From: Butyrivibrio sp.
GTDB lineage: Bacteria > Bacillota > Clostridia > Lachnospirales > Lachnospiraceae
Reading direction: 5' to 3'
DNA length: 51,332 nucleotides
Assembly (NCBI GenBank): GCA_024697425.1
Contig: JAILFT010000034.1
Span: 1 to 51,332, forward strand
Shown here: positions 8,980 to 16,775 of the stretch, one piece after another
Position numbering within the stretch: position 1 is the stretch's first letter
How the letters are laid out: the number at the start of each line of letters is the position of its first letter
Translations under genes and position numbers: made by a program
The notes under the pieces: generated by a model
The model's database searches: none
The model's input: the letters and a program-made list of their open reading frames with translations, nothing else
Told to the model about the DNA's origin: nothing

Positions 8980-10155
8980 TCACTGTGCCCTGCTCATATC
9001 AAGAGCGGCTCTTATCACCTGATCCATGTTGTAATACTTGTACTGTCCAAGTCTTCCTCCAAACAGGATATCGGGATACTCCTTCGCAAGCTTTGTATAT
9101 TTGCCATAGAGGCTGTTGTTGGTCTCATCGTTCATGGGATAATAGGGTTCATCCCCGATCTTCCAGGTGGCAGGATACTCATAAGTGATAATGGTTCCCT
9201 TTCCGCTTCCGTACTCAAAGTGCTTGTGCTCGATGATCCTTGTGTAGGGAATCTGTCTCTCTGTGTAGTTAACTACAGCGTTGCCCTGGAAATTGTCGGT
9301 ATCCGGCAGTTCTTTTGTCTCAAATCTAAGAGATCTGTACTCAAGAGTTCCCAGCTGATAACCAAAGAACTCATCTATCATACCGGTAAACAGTATCCTG
9401 TCAAATCTGTCACCTGTTACAGATTCGAAGGGTCTTGCCGGAAGCTTGCCCTCCATTTTCACAAAATCGTAGTAATCCGTTCCGGTCTTTACCGTGATGC
9501 TGCCCTTTTTGCTTGTAAGGAGCTTCTCAATGACAGCAGTATAGCCTCCCTCGGGAATTCCCTGATAGCGGTCATTGAAGTAGTTGTTGTCATAGATAAA
9601 TCTCATGGGAAGTCTCTTTATGATGAAGGCCGGAAGATCCTTGCAGTCTCTTCCCCACTGCTTCTCAGTGTATCCCTTGACCAGCTTCTCATAGATATCT
9701 CTTCCCGCAAGGCTCAGGGCCTGCTCTTCAAGGTTCTCTGGTTCAAAGGTATCGGTTCCTTTTTCCTTTTTGATACGCAGGACTTCTTCCCCTGCCTGCT
9801 CATCTATGATCTTCTTTGCTTCCCCGGGAGTCTTTATGCCCCACATTTTGCTGAAGGTGTTCATGTTGAAGGGCAGATTATAGAGCTCATCCTTATATAC
9901 TGCCACCGGACTGTTGATATAATTATTGAACTCACAGAACCGGTTTATGTAATCCCACACTTCCCTGTCGGATGTATGGAAAATATGGGCTCCGTACTTG
10001 TGAACATTGATTCCTAAGCGGTTCTCTGTATAGATATTGCCGCCAATATGATCTCTCTTGTCGATAACAAGAACGCTTTTTCCTTTGCTTGCCATCTCCT
10101 GGGCAAAAACTGCGCCAAACAGTCCCGCTCCAACTATCAGATAATCGTATTTCAT
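8980..10155 (-). CDS. glf: UDP-galactopyranose mutase
   Basis: The protein has 391 residues, the usual Glf length. It interconverts UDP-galactopyranose and UDP-galactofuranose, supplying Galf for surface glycans. The FAD-binding motif GAGLFGAVFAQ follows a short MKYDYLIV start, with DKRDHIGGNIYTE after it. NVHKYGAHIFHTS and QWGRDCKDLP, found in all Glf proteins, are present, as is the C-terminal GRLGQYKYYNMDQ. The start is the ATG at 10155, 7 bases after a GGAGG site (10163-10167); an upstream in-frame ATG would lie beyond the terminator hairpin. It faces the carbohydrate genes and is transcribed from its own extended -10 promoter at 10189-10197. Confidence 0.95.
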   Translation of the reverse strand: MKYDYLIVGAGLFGAVFAQEMASKGKSVLVIDKRDHIGGNIYTENRLGINVHKYGAHIFHTSDREVWDYINRFCEFNNYINSPVAVYKDELYNLPFNMNTFSKMWGIKTPGEAKKIIDEQAGEEVLRIKKEKGTDTFEPENLEEQALSLAGRDIYEKLVKGYTEKQWGRDCKDLPAFIIKRLPMRFIYDNNYFNDRYQGIPEGGYTAVIEKLLTSKKGSITVKTGTDYYDFVKMEGKLPARPFESVTGDRFDRILFTGMIDEFFGYQLGTLEYRSLRFETKELPDTDNFQGNAVVNYTERQIPYTRIIEHKHFEYGSGKGTIITYEYPATWKIGDEPYYPMNDETNNSLYGKYTKLAKEYPDILFGGRLGQYKYYNMDQVIRAALDMSRAQ

Positions 10156-10169
10156 TATTTTTCCTCCAA

Positions 10170-10214
10170 AAAAGGCTTTGCGGAATTCATTATAACAAAT
10201 CCGCAAAGCCTTTT
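10170..10214 (-). terminator. terminator of the XRE gene, enclosing the glf promoter
   Basis: A 15-base stem (10200-10214 with 10170-10184) is followed on the minus strand by a run of T (10173-10168). It immediately precedes the glf ribosome site. The 15-base loop contains TATAAT in glf orientation. Confidence 0.8.
10189..10197 (-). promoter_or_regulatory. extended -10 promoter of glf
   Basis: TGTTATAAT on the minus strand matches TGn plus a perfect TATAAT. No good -35 is seen 16-18 bases upstream, as is usual for extended -10 promoters. It lies in the loop of the upstream terminator, so its transcripts start within the distal arm and lack the hairpin. Confidence 0.55.
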
Positions 10215-10261
10215 CATTTCATTTTTTCATTTTAGGAAAAATCGTTTCCCGTCACAGAATA

Positions 10262-10597
10262 TCAGTCTGCCTGGTACTTATCAAGCTGAGAGAAGTCTCC
10301 CATCATGTCAAGGATCTTCTTACGTCCGGCCTTGTTAAGCTTAACGTACTGCTGCATTACACGATTCTCAACAATCTTCTTGCCAAGGTCTGTTCCCTGC
10401 TCAAGTGTTGAAAAATCTACAGGATTAAGATTAAGACGATCACACATTTTGATTACTGTACCGTAAGCCATTCCCTCAATTCCCCTATCTAATGCTGTAA
10501 CAAGTGTGCTGTATGGAATAGACATATCTATTGCAAACTGTCTAACACTTTTATACTGTGAAAGGATTTCTCTCTTTAAAATTTCAGCCTTTGTCAT
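10262..10597 (-). CDS. small XRE-type DNA-binding protein
   Basis: The protein has 111 residues. Residues 10-60 form a helix-turn-helix unit of the lambda-repressor type: SVRQFAIDMSIPYSTLVTAL has the turn pattern (AIDMSIPYSTL), then a conserved MAYGTVIKMCDRLNL helix. The last 45 residues are charged and may mediate dimerisation. The start at 10597 follows AGGAGG (10605-10610) by 7 bases. It is a single gene with its own terminator and a long AT-rich upstream region that holds operator-like inverted repeats, so autoregulation is likely. Targets are unknown; the neighbouring glycan genes are candidates. Confidence 0.8.
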   Translation of the reverse strand: MTKAEILKREILSQYKSVRQFAIDMSIPYSTLVTALDRGIEGMAYGTVIKMCDRLNLNPVDFSTLEQGTDLGKKIVENRVMQQYVKLNKAGRKKILDMMGDFSQLDKYQAD

Positions 10598-10973
10598 GTT
10601 GCTACCTCCTGTTTTATTTTTTTCTTGTGAAAAATGCTTTCCCTTTTGCAGATAATAGAATAACACATAGACGATTTTTCGTCATTCACTTTTTAGGGGA
10701 ATTTTCAAATAAAATTTTAGTCGGATTGACCACTGTTTTTTGGCATTTTCACGAAAATGCAATCTGTAACAAGAATTTGCGAAAGTGTTCACACTTTTTT
10801 CACAATTCATTGTTAGAATAAAGGACTTTTTTGCGATAACAAAAAACCTTTCGATATATACTGGATTTCGTAAATTTTTGGAAAATATACGAAAAAACAA
10901 ACAGCACCGAAGTGCTGTTTATCATCTGTTTGTGAATGTTATTTAGTAAGGCCGCGAAACCATGCGCTCTCTT
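10598..10973. other. AT-rich intergenic region upstream of the XRE gene
   Basis: There is no gene. It holds an operator-like inverted repeat, GCATTTTC-AC-GAAAATGC (10743-10760), a second spaced repeat TTTCGTA/TACGAAA (10866-10872 and 10888-10894) and the terminator of the next gene at 10892-10920. No clear consensus promoter for the XRE gene was identified. Confidence 0.6.
10892..10920 (-). terminator. terminator of the glycosylation gene cluster
   Basis: On the minus strand AAACAGCAC and GTGCTGTTT are joined by a TTCG tetraloop and followed by GTTTTTT. This is the end of the operon that runs from 15022 to 10974. Confidence 0.9.
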
Positions 10974-11612
10974 TTATTGTTCTTTCGCAATTCTATTGTT
11001 CAAAAATGCCATAACCTCATTGTAGTTTTCTTTCGGAATACTATAAACTTTATGAACATTTCCCTCACATTGAACGTCTATAGAGCCCATTTTAGGCTTA
11101 ACAGCCACCACATTTGCATAGCGCACCGCCTCTATCTTGAAATCCTTGGCTGTGGCAAATTCAAGTCTCTTTTCGTAGATACGAAGAACGCCCTCTTTAA
11201 GTCCGCTGGTTCCGGAAAATACATATACAGGGTCGTCGTCCTCAACGGCAATATCAAGGCCTTTTCTGCCCTCCTCGGACACAAGTGAAGGCTGTGTCAG
11301 ATCAATAAATGCAAGTTCCTTATCATCAATTCCGTTTTCCGAATCCGAGACTTTGCGGATATTTACCTCTATAAGGCCAGAAAGGGAATTGTAATTGGCA
11401 GCTATGGAATAGCTTGAAGAGATCAGAAGAGGCATAAGCTTGTCTCTTATCCTGTATCTGAACCTGATCATATGGAAGCCTTCGTTTAAAACCAGGGATA
11501 TGGTCTCCATGGGCTTGGCTTCATAGAGCTCTCTGTCGTCCACAAAAACAAGCATTTTCTCGCTGTTATCTCTGGTGAAATTAGTCTGGATCTGAATAAG
11601 GTATCTCTTCAT
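10974..11612 (-). CDS. hypothetical protein, C-terminal PH/GRAM-like
   Basis: The protein has 212 residues, is soluble and is not recognised. Residues 1-90 look like a beta-sandwich with VFVDDRELYEAKPMETISLVLNEG. The last 75 residues (LRIYEKRLEFATAKDFKIEAVRYANVVAVKP and on to a terminal helix) have the seven-strand-plus-helix rhythm of PH/GRAM-like domains; the longest quoted part is only described here and was not tested. It starts 6 bases after the stop of the upstream GT2 gene and is the last gene of the operon. No function is proposed. Confidence 0.7.
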   Translation of the reverse strand: MKRYLIQIQTNFTRDNSEKMLVFVDDRELYEAKPMETISLVLNEGFHMIRFRYRIRDKLMPLLISSSYSIAANYNSLSGLIEVNIRKVSDSENGIDDKELAFIDLTQPSLVSEEGRKGLDIAVEDDDPVYVFSGTSGLKEGVLRIYEKRLEFATAKDFKIEAVRYANVVAVKPKMGSIDVQCEGNVHKVYSIPKENYNEVMAFLNNRIAKEQ

Positions 11613-11618
11613 ATATCA

Positions 11619-13106
11619 TCACTCCTGTGTAGAGTATAATATTCGAATTCCGCCTATCTTAAGGCATTCGGAAATTCTTCCGTCGCTGACATACTCCTTG
11701 TCCGCCAGGGCTAAATCAAAGCTGTGAGGTTTCCAGGGAAGCCTCATGGTATTCATCTCACCCCATACCACTTCATCCGCCATGTTCCTTGCCACGCTTG
11801 CCTCTATGGAATTCCGGCAAACTCCGGCCACAAATGCAGATGGGAAGTGCTGCTTGATATAAGAGGCTGTGGCTCCCATACCACAGGTAAAATCTATTAT
11901 CCTGATGGGGACATCCATACTGCCAGCCACCACAATGGCCTCATCAGCAGCTTCAAACCAGGGCTCACAAAATCCCCAGATATCAAAGCCCCATTTTTCC
12001 ATGAACTTACGGCGGCTTTCTTCCATCAGGTCATTGCCTTCGCCAAAGCCGCTTCCACCCTGATGGTAGATGAAGCTGTTAAGGCACAGATACTGTTTAA
12101 ATCCGGCCCGTGCTATACGGAATCCCAGATCGTCATCCTCAAAATATGCCGGGGAAAAGACCTCGTCAAAGACCTTAAGGTCCGGCGCCACCGCCCTTAT
12201 GGCATCCCTTGATACCAGCATTGCAAAGCCCGTAAGCCTGAATCTTCCGGCATAGGGATTGACCATGGGAACACTTCTTTTGGCAGCATATTTTATCACT
12301 GCCTCTTTTCCGGTGCCGTATTTTGCGAGCTCATCCGCGGGAATTTCCTGCAATAGCGCACTGTTGGAGCATGCTCCGCAGGCGCCCACATTCCTGTCTT
12401 CGTAGAGCCCCATCCGAAGGAAAAACAGAGCATTCGGTGTAAGAACGGTATCGTTGTTCAAAAAGAAAATATCATTCTCCGGGTCACAGGCAGCTGCTCC
12501 GATATTGCAGCCCTTTGAAAATCCCAGGTTTTCCTCATTCTCAATAAGTACAAAGTTGTAGGAAGCTCTTTCCTTCCTGCTTCTTAAGAAGTCCGATACT
12601 CCCTCCTGCGTGGATGCATTATCCACCACAACTACTTCAAAACTGCCCTCAGGCATTGTCTCTTCAATGGAATTCAGGCACTCTTCCATTATTTCGAGGT
12701 CATTGTAGGACAGAATCATGATGCTGACATTTCGCACCCTGAGGGCGGGATTGTTCTTAAGTTCCGCAAGAGCATCCCTTATAACTTCCGCATCCTCGTC
12801 CTCTGTGCAGTAGTGGAGTGCCATCTCCATGCAAAGGAAGGACTTGTCTATGTTTACATTTATGTAGTACAGCCCCAGCATATAAAAAAGCTCGTACTCC
12901 ACCTGATTGTAGGAAAGTCCTTTGGCTATAGCGTCAAATTCAGCACAGCTGTCCTCAAGGGATTCCCAGAGAGTAGCTTCATAAACGCATAGCTTTGAAG
13001 CCTCCTTTGGAGCCATACTGTCCATGTGAAGGAGCTGTTCCTGAAACTCATATAAAGCTTCCCGGAGATTGCCACCGGCGATCAGTTCACCCAGTCTTTC
13101 CAGCAT
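11619..13106 (-). CDS. GT2 glycosyltransferase with N-terminal helical and C-terminal methyltransferase-like domains
   Basis: The protein has 495 residues. Residues 1-115 are helical, TPR-like (two repeats ending in aromatic pairs). Residues 120-370 are a GT2 rhamnosyl-transferase-type domain: SIMILSYNDLEIMEECL, VVVVDNAST, NLGFSKGCNIGA and FFLNNDTVLTP, the last containing the metal-binding DxD equivalent, and later YFEDDDLGFRIARAG. Residues 405-495 start IRIIDFTCGMGATASYIK, resembling motif I of a class I SAM methyltransferase, but the rest is too short for a full fold. It is probably a protein or surface glycan glycosyltransferase. The neighbours (epimerase, TPR-type GT2) support a glycosylation cluster. 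Confidence 0.85.
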   Translation of the reverse strand: MLERLGELIAGGNLREALYEFQEQLLHMDSMAPKEASKLCVYEATLWESLEDSCAEFDAIAKGLSYNQVEYELFYMLGLYYINVNIDKSFLCMEMALHYCTEDEDAEVIRDALAELKNNPALRVRNVSIMILSYNDLEIMEECLNSIEETMPEGSFEVVVVDNASTQEGVSDFLRSRKERASYNFVLIENEENLGFSKGCNIGAAACDPENDIFFLNNDTVLTPNALFFLRMGLYEDRNVGACGACSNSALLQEIPADELAKYGTGKEAVIKYAAKRSVPMVNPYAGRFRLTGFAMLVSRDAIRAVAPDLKVFDEVFSPAYFEDDDLGFRIARAGFKQYLCLNSFIYHQGGSGFGEGNDLMEESRRKFMEKWGFDIWGFCEPWFEAADEAIVVAGSMDVPIRIIDFTCGMGATASYIKQHFPSAFVAGVCRNSIEASVARNMADEVVWGEMNTMRLPWKPHSFDLALADKEYVSDGRISECLKIGGIRILYSTQE

Positions 13107-13131
13107 ATAAATCTCTTTTCTTAGGGCTATA

Positions 13132-14010
13132 TCAATATTTTAGCACACTATCGTGAAATGAAACAAACGGAGTCCACCCGGTGTCTTCCTTAAGGGGTTC
13201 TACGGATGGATTTAAATATACAAAGGGTCTTACCACCTCTCCGAAATGAAGCAGGCTCCTGTCTGCCCCCAAAGTATCCGCAGCCTCTTCCACATACTCC
13301 TTAAGAGGTTTGGCTTCACCTCTGGCCACATCATAGACCCTGCCGTTTTTTCCCTTTTCTCCAATGAGCCTTAAAGCCTGCGCTGCATCCTCTGCATCAA
13401 GGTAATCCCAGTTCTGCTCACAGGAACTTAAGTAGAAGACCTTCCCCTGTCTTAAATTTCTTACAAGATCCGGCAGCATCCTGCCATCAGGCTCATATTT
13501 GCCGATAAGGCTAAAGAGCCTTGCCCAGACAAAGTCCAGGTTATTCTGCGCTGCCTCTTTTGCCAGAAGCTCATAAGCCATGGCCTTGTGCTTGCCGTAT
13601 TCGGTGATGGGATCAACCTCCGCCTGAGATCCGATGCCTATAAACTTAAGGCTTCCGGTACCCCTCTTCTTAAGGTTCTCATTAAGCTCCAGCGCACACT
13701 TAAGGGCTGCCATCGCCCCATTCACGTTTCGCATCTGGATCTTCTCATCGTTCCTGTCTCCGCCCCAGGCCAGGTGAAAAAAGCTCACCTCTCCCCGAAT
13801 GTCCTCAGGAAGCCTGCAGATAAGCTGCCCATATTCTTCCATATCAAGAAAGACCTTGTGGATATTAAGGTCTTTCAGTCTTTCGTTATGTGATGATGCT
13901 CTTCTTCCGATGGCATAAACTTCATAATCATGCTCTGCAAGATTCTCCACCAGATTCGCCCCGGCAAATCCAAAAGCCCCGGTGACAATGGCGCATCTTT
14001 TCTCAGGCAT
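13132..14010 (-). CDS. NAD-dependent sugar epimerase/dehydratase (extended SDR)
   Basis: The protein has 292 residues. The Rossmann motif GAFGFAGANL (GxxGxxG) lies at 11-20, an SDR catalytic YGKHK (YxxxK) near 138, and a preceding Ser in IGIGSQ. It is a nucleotide-sugar modifying enzyme; the exact reaction cannot be read from the sequence. It overlaps the upstream GT2 gene by 8 bases (14003-14010), so the two are translationally coupled and probably act in the same glycan pathway. Confidence 0.85.
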   Translation of the reverse strand: MPEKRCAIVTGAFGFAGANLVENLAEHDYEVYAIGRRASSHNERLKDLNIHKVFLDMEEYGQLICRLPEDIRGEVSFFHLAWGGDRNDEKIQMRNVNGAMAALKCALELNENLKKRGTGSLKFIGIGSQAEVDPITEYGKHKAMAYELLAKEAAQNNLDFVWARLFSLIGKYEPDGRMLPDLVRNLRQGKVFYLSSCEQNWDYLDAEDAAQALRLIGEKGKNGRVYDVARGEAKPLKEYVEEAADTLGADRSLLHFGEVVRPFVYLNPSVEPLKEDTGWTPFVSFHDSVLKY

Positions 14011-15022
14011 CCTCTATCTCCCCGGCCTCTCTCTCATAGTCCGCAGCCTGTTCATCGTTCCCAAGCTTTCTGTAACACTTTGCAAGGGCAAGCCTTGGCA
14101 TAACTCCGCTCCTTCTTGCATCCAGAATACTTGAACACTCGTAGGCTGCATTGTAATACCACACAATAGCCTCATCCAGGTCATCTGCGGCAAAGTAGTA
14201 ATCTCCCAGCTCGTAGCACATCTCGCTGGACATCTCGGTTATGGCATCCTTAAGAGTGTACTTAAGAAGTGCCGGCACATCCTTCTCCAGAATGGCAATG
14301 TGCGCAAGAACACAGCTGGCTTCCTTTATCTCATCAAGACTTCTTTCGGTATCCATGATCGCTCCGGCAAAAAAGTCTTTGGCCTTTATAAAGTCCTCAT
14401 CATCCCCCGCCATAAAAAGTTCCCTGGCATACATGCCATGAAGCCTCTTCGACAGGCGTCTGCCGTCATTCACCGCCCTCCGGAAGGCTTCGAGATCTCT
14501 TTTCCCATGGTTCTCTGAGGGCCTGTGGATGATCTCGATATCACTGTTTACGACTATCGGATCCAGTACCACCTGCTCATGGATGGGATCCTCCCACAGG
14601 AAAGTGCGGACTCTCTTGAAAAGCTTGGGTCTAAGCTCCTTGTCAAAGTTATAAACGGTCCTGAAGGAGAGCTGATTGGTGTAGTACATCTGAACGATAT
14701 CTATATTAAGCTCCTCGATGTCTTTTTTCAGCTGAATGAACCTTTGGCGGTTCTCCTCATCCAGCTCCTCGTCGGCATCGGCGGAATAGATGTAGTCGCA
14801 GCTTGCCAGGGAAAAGGCGTAATTTCTGGCCTTACTGAAATCATTCACCCACTCAAAGAACTCGACTTTAGCGCCAAACTCTCTGGCAATCTCCACAGTC
14901 CTGTCCGTGGAGCCGGTGTCCACCACTATCATCTCATCCACAATGCCCTTAAGGCTCTCGAGGCACTTGCCAAGATTCTTTTCCTCATTCTTAACTATCA
15001 TGCACAGGCTGACTGTTATCAT
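14003..15022 (-). CDS. GT2 glycosyltransferase with C-terminal TPR-like repeats
   Basis: The protein has 339 residues. Residues 1-100 carry SLCMIVKNEEKNLGKCLESL, VDTGSTDRT and YIYSADADEEL, typical of the GT2 group that includes SunS and other TPR-containing protein glycosyltransferases. The C-terminal half is helical repeat. The start is the ATG at 15022: a GTG six bases further out overlaps the GGAGG site (15028-15032) and cannot be used with it. It is the first gene of the four-gene operon that ends at 10974. Enzymes of this type often glycosylate flagellin or surface proteins, which would fit the FliD-like gene nearby; that is inference. Confidence 0.85.
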   Translation of the reverse strand: MITVSLCMIVKNEEKNLGKCLESLKGIVDEMIVVDTGSTDRTVEIAREFGAKVEFFEWVNDFSKARNYAFSLASCDYIYSADADEELDEENRQRFIQLKKDIEELNIDIVQMYYTNQLSFRTVYNFDKELRPKLFKRVRTFLWEDPIHEQVVLDPIVVNSDIEIIHRPSENHGKRDLEAFRRAVNDGRRLSKRLHGMYARELFMAGDDEDFIKAKDFFAGAIMDTERSLDEIKEASCVLAHIAILEKDVPALLKYTLKDAITEMSSEMCYELGDYYFAADDLDEAIVWYYNAAYECSSILDARRSGVMPRLALAKCYRKLGNDEQAADYEREAGEIEDA

Positions 15023-15050
15023 GGTCACCTCCCTGTAAAAAGAGAATTCG

Positions 15051-16133
15051 TCATACCACTACCACATTGTTGCGGCCCTTGTTTTTGGCCTTTTCAAGTG
15101 CATTTACCACATTCTGAATGGTCTTACTGTAATCGCCGTTGTACCTTGAAACTCCCACGGAGATTGTAAAAGGTACCGGTGTATCCTCAGCGCTCTCTAT
15201 ATCTCTTCTGAACTGCTCCATTCTGGCGCAGGCATTGTTTACATCGCAGTTTTTGAGGATGATCACGAACTCCTCACCGCCGTAGCGGATTACATAATCA
15301 TCGTCATGGGTCTCCTTGGACAGCTTCTGGCCCATATAAAGGAGGGTCAGATCCCCTGTATAATGCCCGTTTTCCTGATTTATCTCCTTGAAGTTATCGA
15401 TATCAAGCATGGCTATTGCAGCCGGAGCCTCGGTATCCTTGATGGCATTCTTGGAGACGATCTTCTCAAGAAGATGTCTGTTGTAAACCTGAGTCAGCGG
15501 ATCGGTAACCATTGCCAGTTCCAGCTTTTGTTTCATCCTGTAGTGACTCAGGAAGAACAGCACCAGAATAAAATGGGTACATACCACGAAGATGGCGCCG
15601 CAGACCTCCACCACCAGCACAAATATGAGGCTGTCGTAGTAAAAGAAATATCGGCCTATGAGTATCTCTGCAATGAAAAGCACCGAAGAAATGGCCACCT
15701 CATGAGGCTTTGCGGAAAAGCCTATAACCATCCACATAAGGTTCATAATGATAAAGCTCTCTGCCGCATGGCCGTTGTCCCCGAGCTGATACATTACAAG
15801 AAGTGCGGATATAACCAGCCCATGAGCCAGAAAGTAATCAAAAAATACAACTGCTCCGCGGTCCTTAACAATATTCGATCCAATCACATAAATGATAAAG
15901 AATATCAGGATTGACAATCTTGCTCCAAGCGTCGGAGCAAATGATTTGTTGAAAGCAAAATCATTCAGAATAAAAAAGATAAATAAAAAAGAGCCTGTCA
16001 CAAGACTAAGTTCGACATACTTCTGATAGTATTCGCACTTAGAATCGTAAAAGTCAGCAAGCTCATCCTTACCCATCGTTCTATAATCTTTATACAGTTC
16101 CAATATCGCCTTTACAGCTTCAATCGTCTTCAT
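15051..16133 (-). CDS. membrane diguanylate cyclase
   Basis: The protein has 360 residues. The N-terminal 195 residues contain about six membrane helices, followed by a short linker and a GGDEF domain that makes cyclic di-GMP from two GTP. The active site is RYGGEEF (GGEEF at 285-289); TDPLTQVYNR and LDIDNFKEIN supply the GTP and metal contacts. The inhibitory I-site, RxxD ending just before the active site, reads HDDD here: Arg is replaced by His, so product inhibition may be lost. The start at 16133 is preferred over longer frames that run into the repeat element upstream. It lies between the glycosylation operon and that element. Confidence 0.85.
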   Translation of the reverse strand: MKTIEAVKAILELYKDYRTMGKDELADFYDSKCEYYQKYVELSLVTGSFLFIFFILNDFAFNKSFAPTLGARLSILIFFIIYVIGSNIVKDRGAVVFFDYFLAHGLVISALLVMYQLGDNGHAAESFIIMNLMWMVIGFSAKPHEVAISSVLFIAEILIGRYFFYYDSLIFVLVVEVCGAIFVVCTHFILVLFFLSHYRMKQKLELAMVTDPLTQVYNRHLLEKIVSKNAIKDTEAPAAIAMLDIDNFKEINQENGHYTGDLTLLYMGQKLSKETHDDDYVIRYGGEEFVIILKNCDVNNACARMEQFRRDIESAEDTPVPFTISVGVSRYNGDYSKTIQNVVNALEKAKNKGRNNVVVV

Positions 16134-16267
16134 AGTTCCTACATTCCCCCTACATACCATTGTACACGACAAACGGTAATAAAGACAGAGGTAATTGTTT
16201 TTGCGACTTTCCGTTCCCGCTCTACGAAATACCCTCCCCGCGCCGCCCCGCCTATCCATCGCCACGC

Positions 16268-16357
16268 CCCGCGCCCGCAGCCGGGTAGCAGAAAAAAGCT
16301 GCAAATCTGAGTGTCATGTTTTTGCGCCAGGGCTAATGAGTGCACCAAAGCTGTGCT
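16268..16357 (-). repeat. 90-base dispersed repeat, copy A
   Basis: This stretch, read on the minus strand, matches 38310-38399 on the plus strand at 87 of 90 positions, starting AGCACAGCTTTGG and ending GGGCGCGGG. It overlaps the left arm of the 492-base element. Confidence 0.85.
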
Positions 16358-16536
16358 TCGTTTCTGTCTGCGGATCTTTGTCTGACCTTCGAAGCCACTG
16401 GGGCCTTCTGCCAAGTTATTTCCGCTGTCTCGGGATCTCGTCACGCGCATTTTCCAGGGCGGCCTTGCAGATTTTCTTTTATTATGTGCGCCCAAAGGAA
16501 ACTCCTCGATCGGCGATTTTCATAACACGTCATGTC

Positions 16537-16644
16537 ATGCATGGCACTTATAGCGCGCCATGCATCGGGAATAAAAGAATCTGCTCCTACCAAGCAAGCT
16601 TGGGGAGCAGATTCTTTTTTATTCCCGGCTTGCGTACGCAAGCC
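16537..16644. repeat. stem-loop cluster including a long hairpin and a perfect palindrome
   Basis: ATGCATGGC (16537-16545) pairs with GCCATGCAT (16557-16565). A long hairpin then pairs 16567-16587 with 16604-16626 (21 bases, two-base bulge) and continues inside with CCAAGC/GCTTGG. It has T runs in the distal arm, so it may terminate prfB transcripts. The 18-base perfect palindrome GGCTTGCGTACGCAAGCC is at 16627-16644. Confidence 0.8.
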
Positions 16645-16775
16645 ATGACTTTTTCGATGAAAATAACCACGCCGATCTCGTCAGACAACCTGCGGGCGCG
16701 GGGCGTGGCGACCAAATAGGCGGGGCGGCGCGAAGGATGGCGCGCTATGTCGGGAATGGTAAGTTCCGTGGATAA

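Larger units (their letters stand above)
16240..16731. mobile_element. 492-base non-coding element with 41-base inverted ends
   Basis: The left arm (16240-16280), read on the minus strand, matches the right arm (16690-16731) at about 37 of 41 positions: both begin CTGCGGGCGCGGGGCGTGGC and end TAGGCGGGGCGGCGC. Between them are four stem-loops or palindromes and the 90-base dispersed repeat. There is no transposase. It resembles a MITE or structured intergenic repeat. No target duplication was recognised. Confidence 0.6.
16134..16775. other. 642-base region without a credible gene
   Basis: It is mostly filled by the inverted-repeat element at 16240-16731. The remaining ends hold the leader of the diguanylate cyclase gene and the 3' flank of prfB. 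Short open frames are present but lack ribosome sites and are made of repeat sequence. Confidence 0.7.

Noticed and set aside
16139..16641. Two minus-strand frames of 118 and 66 codons inside the repeat element
   Set aside because: They consist of repeat and hairpin sequence, lack ribosome sites and copy B of the repeat does not keep the frame.
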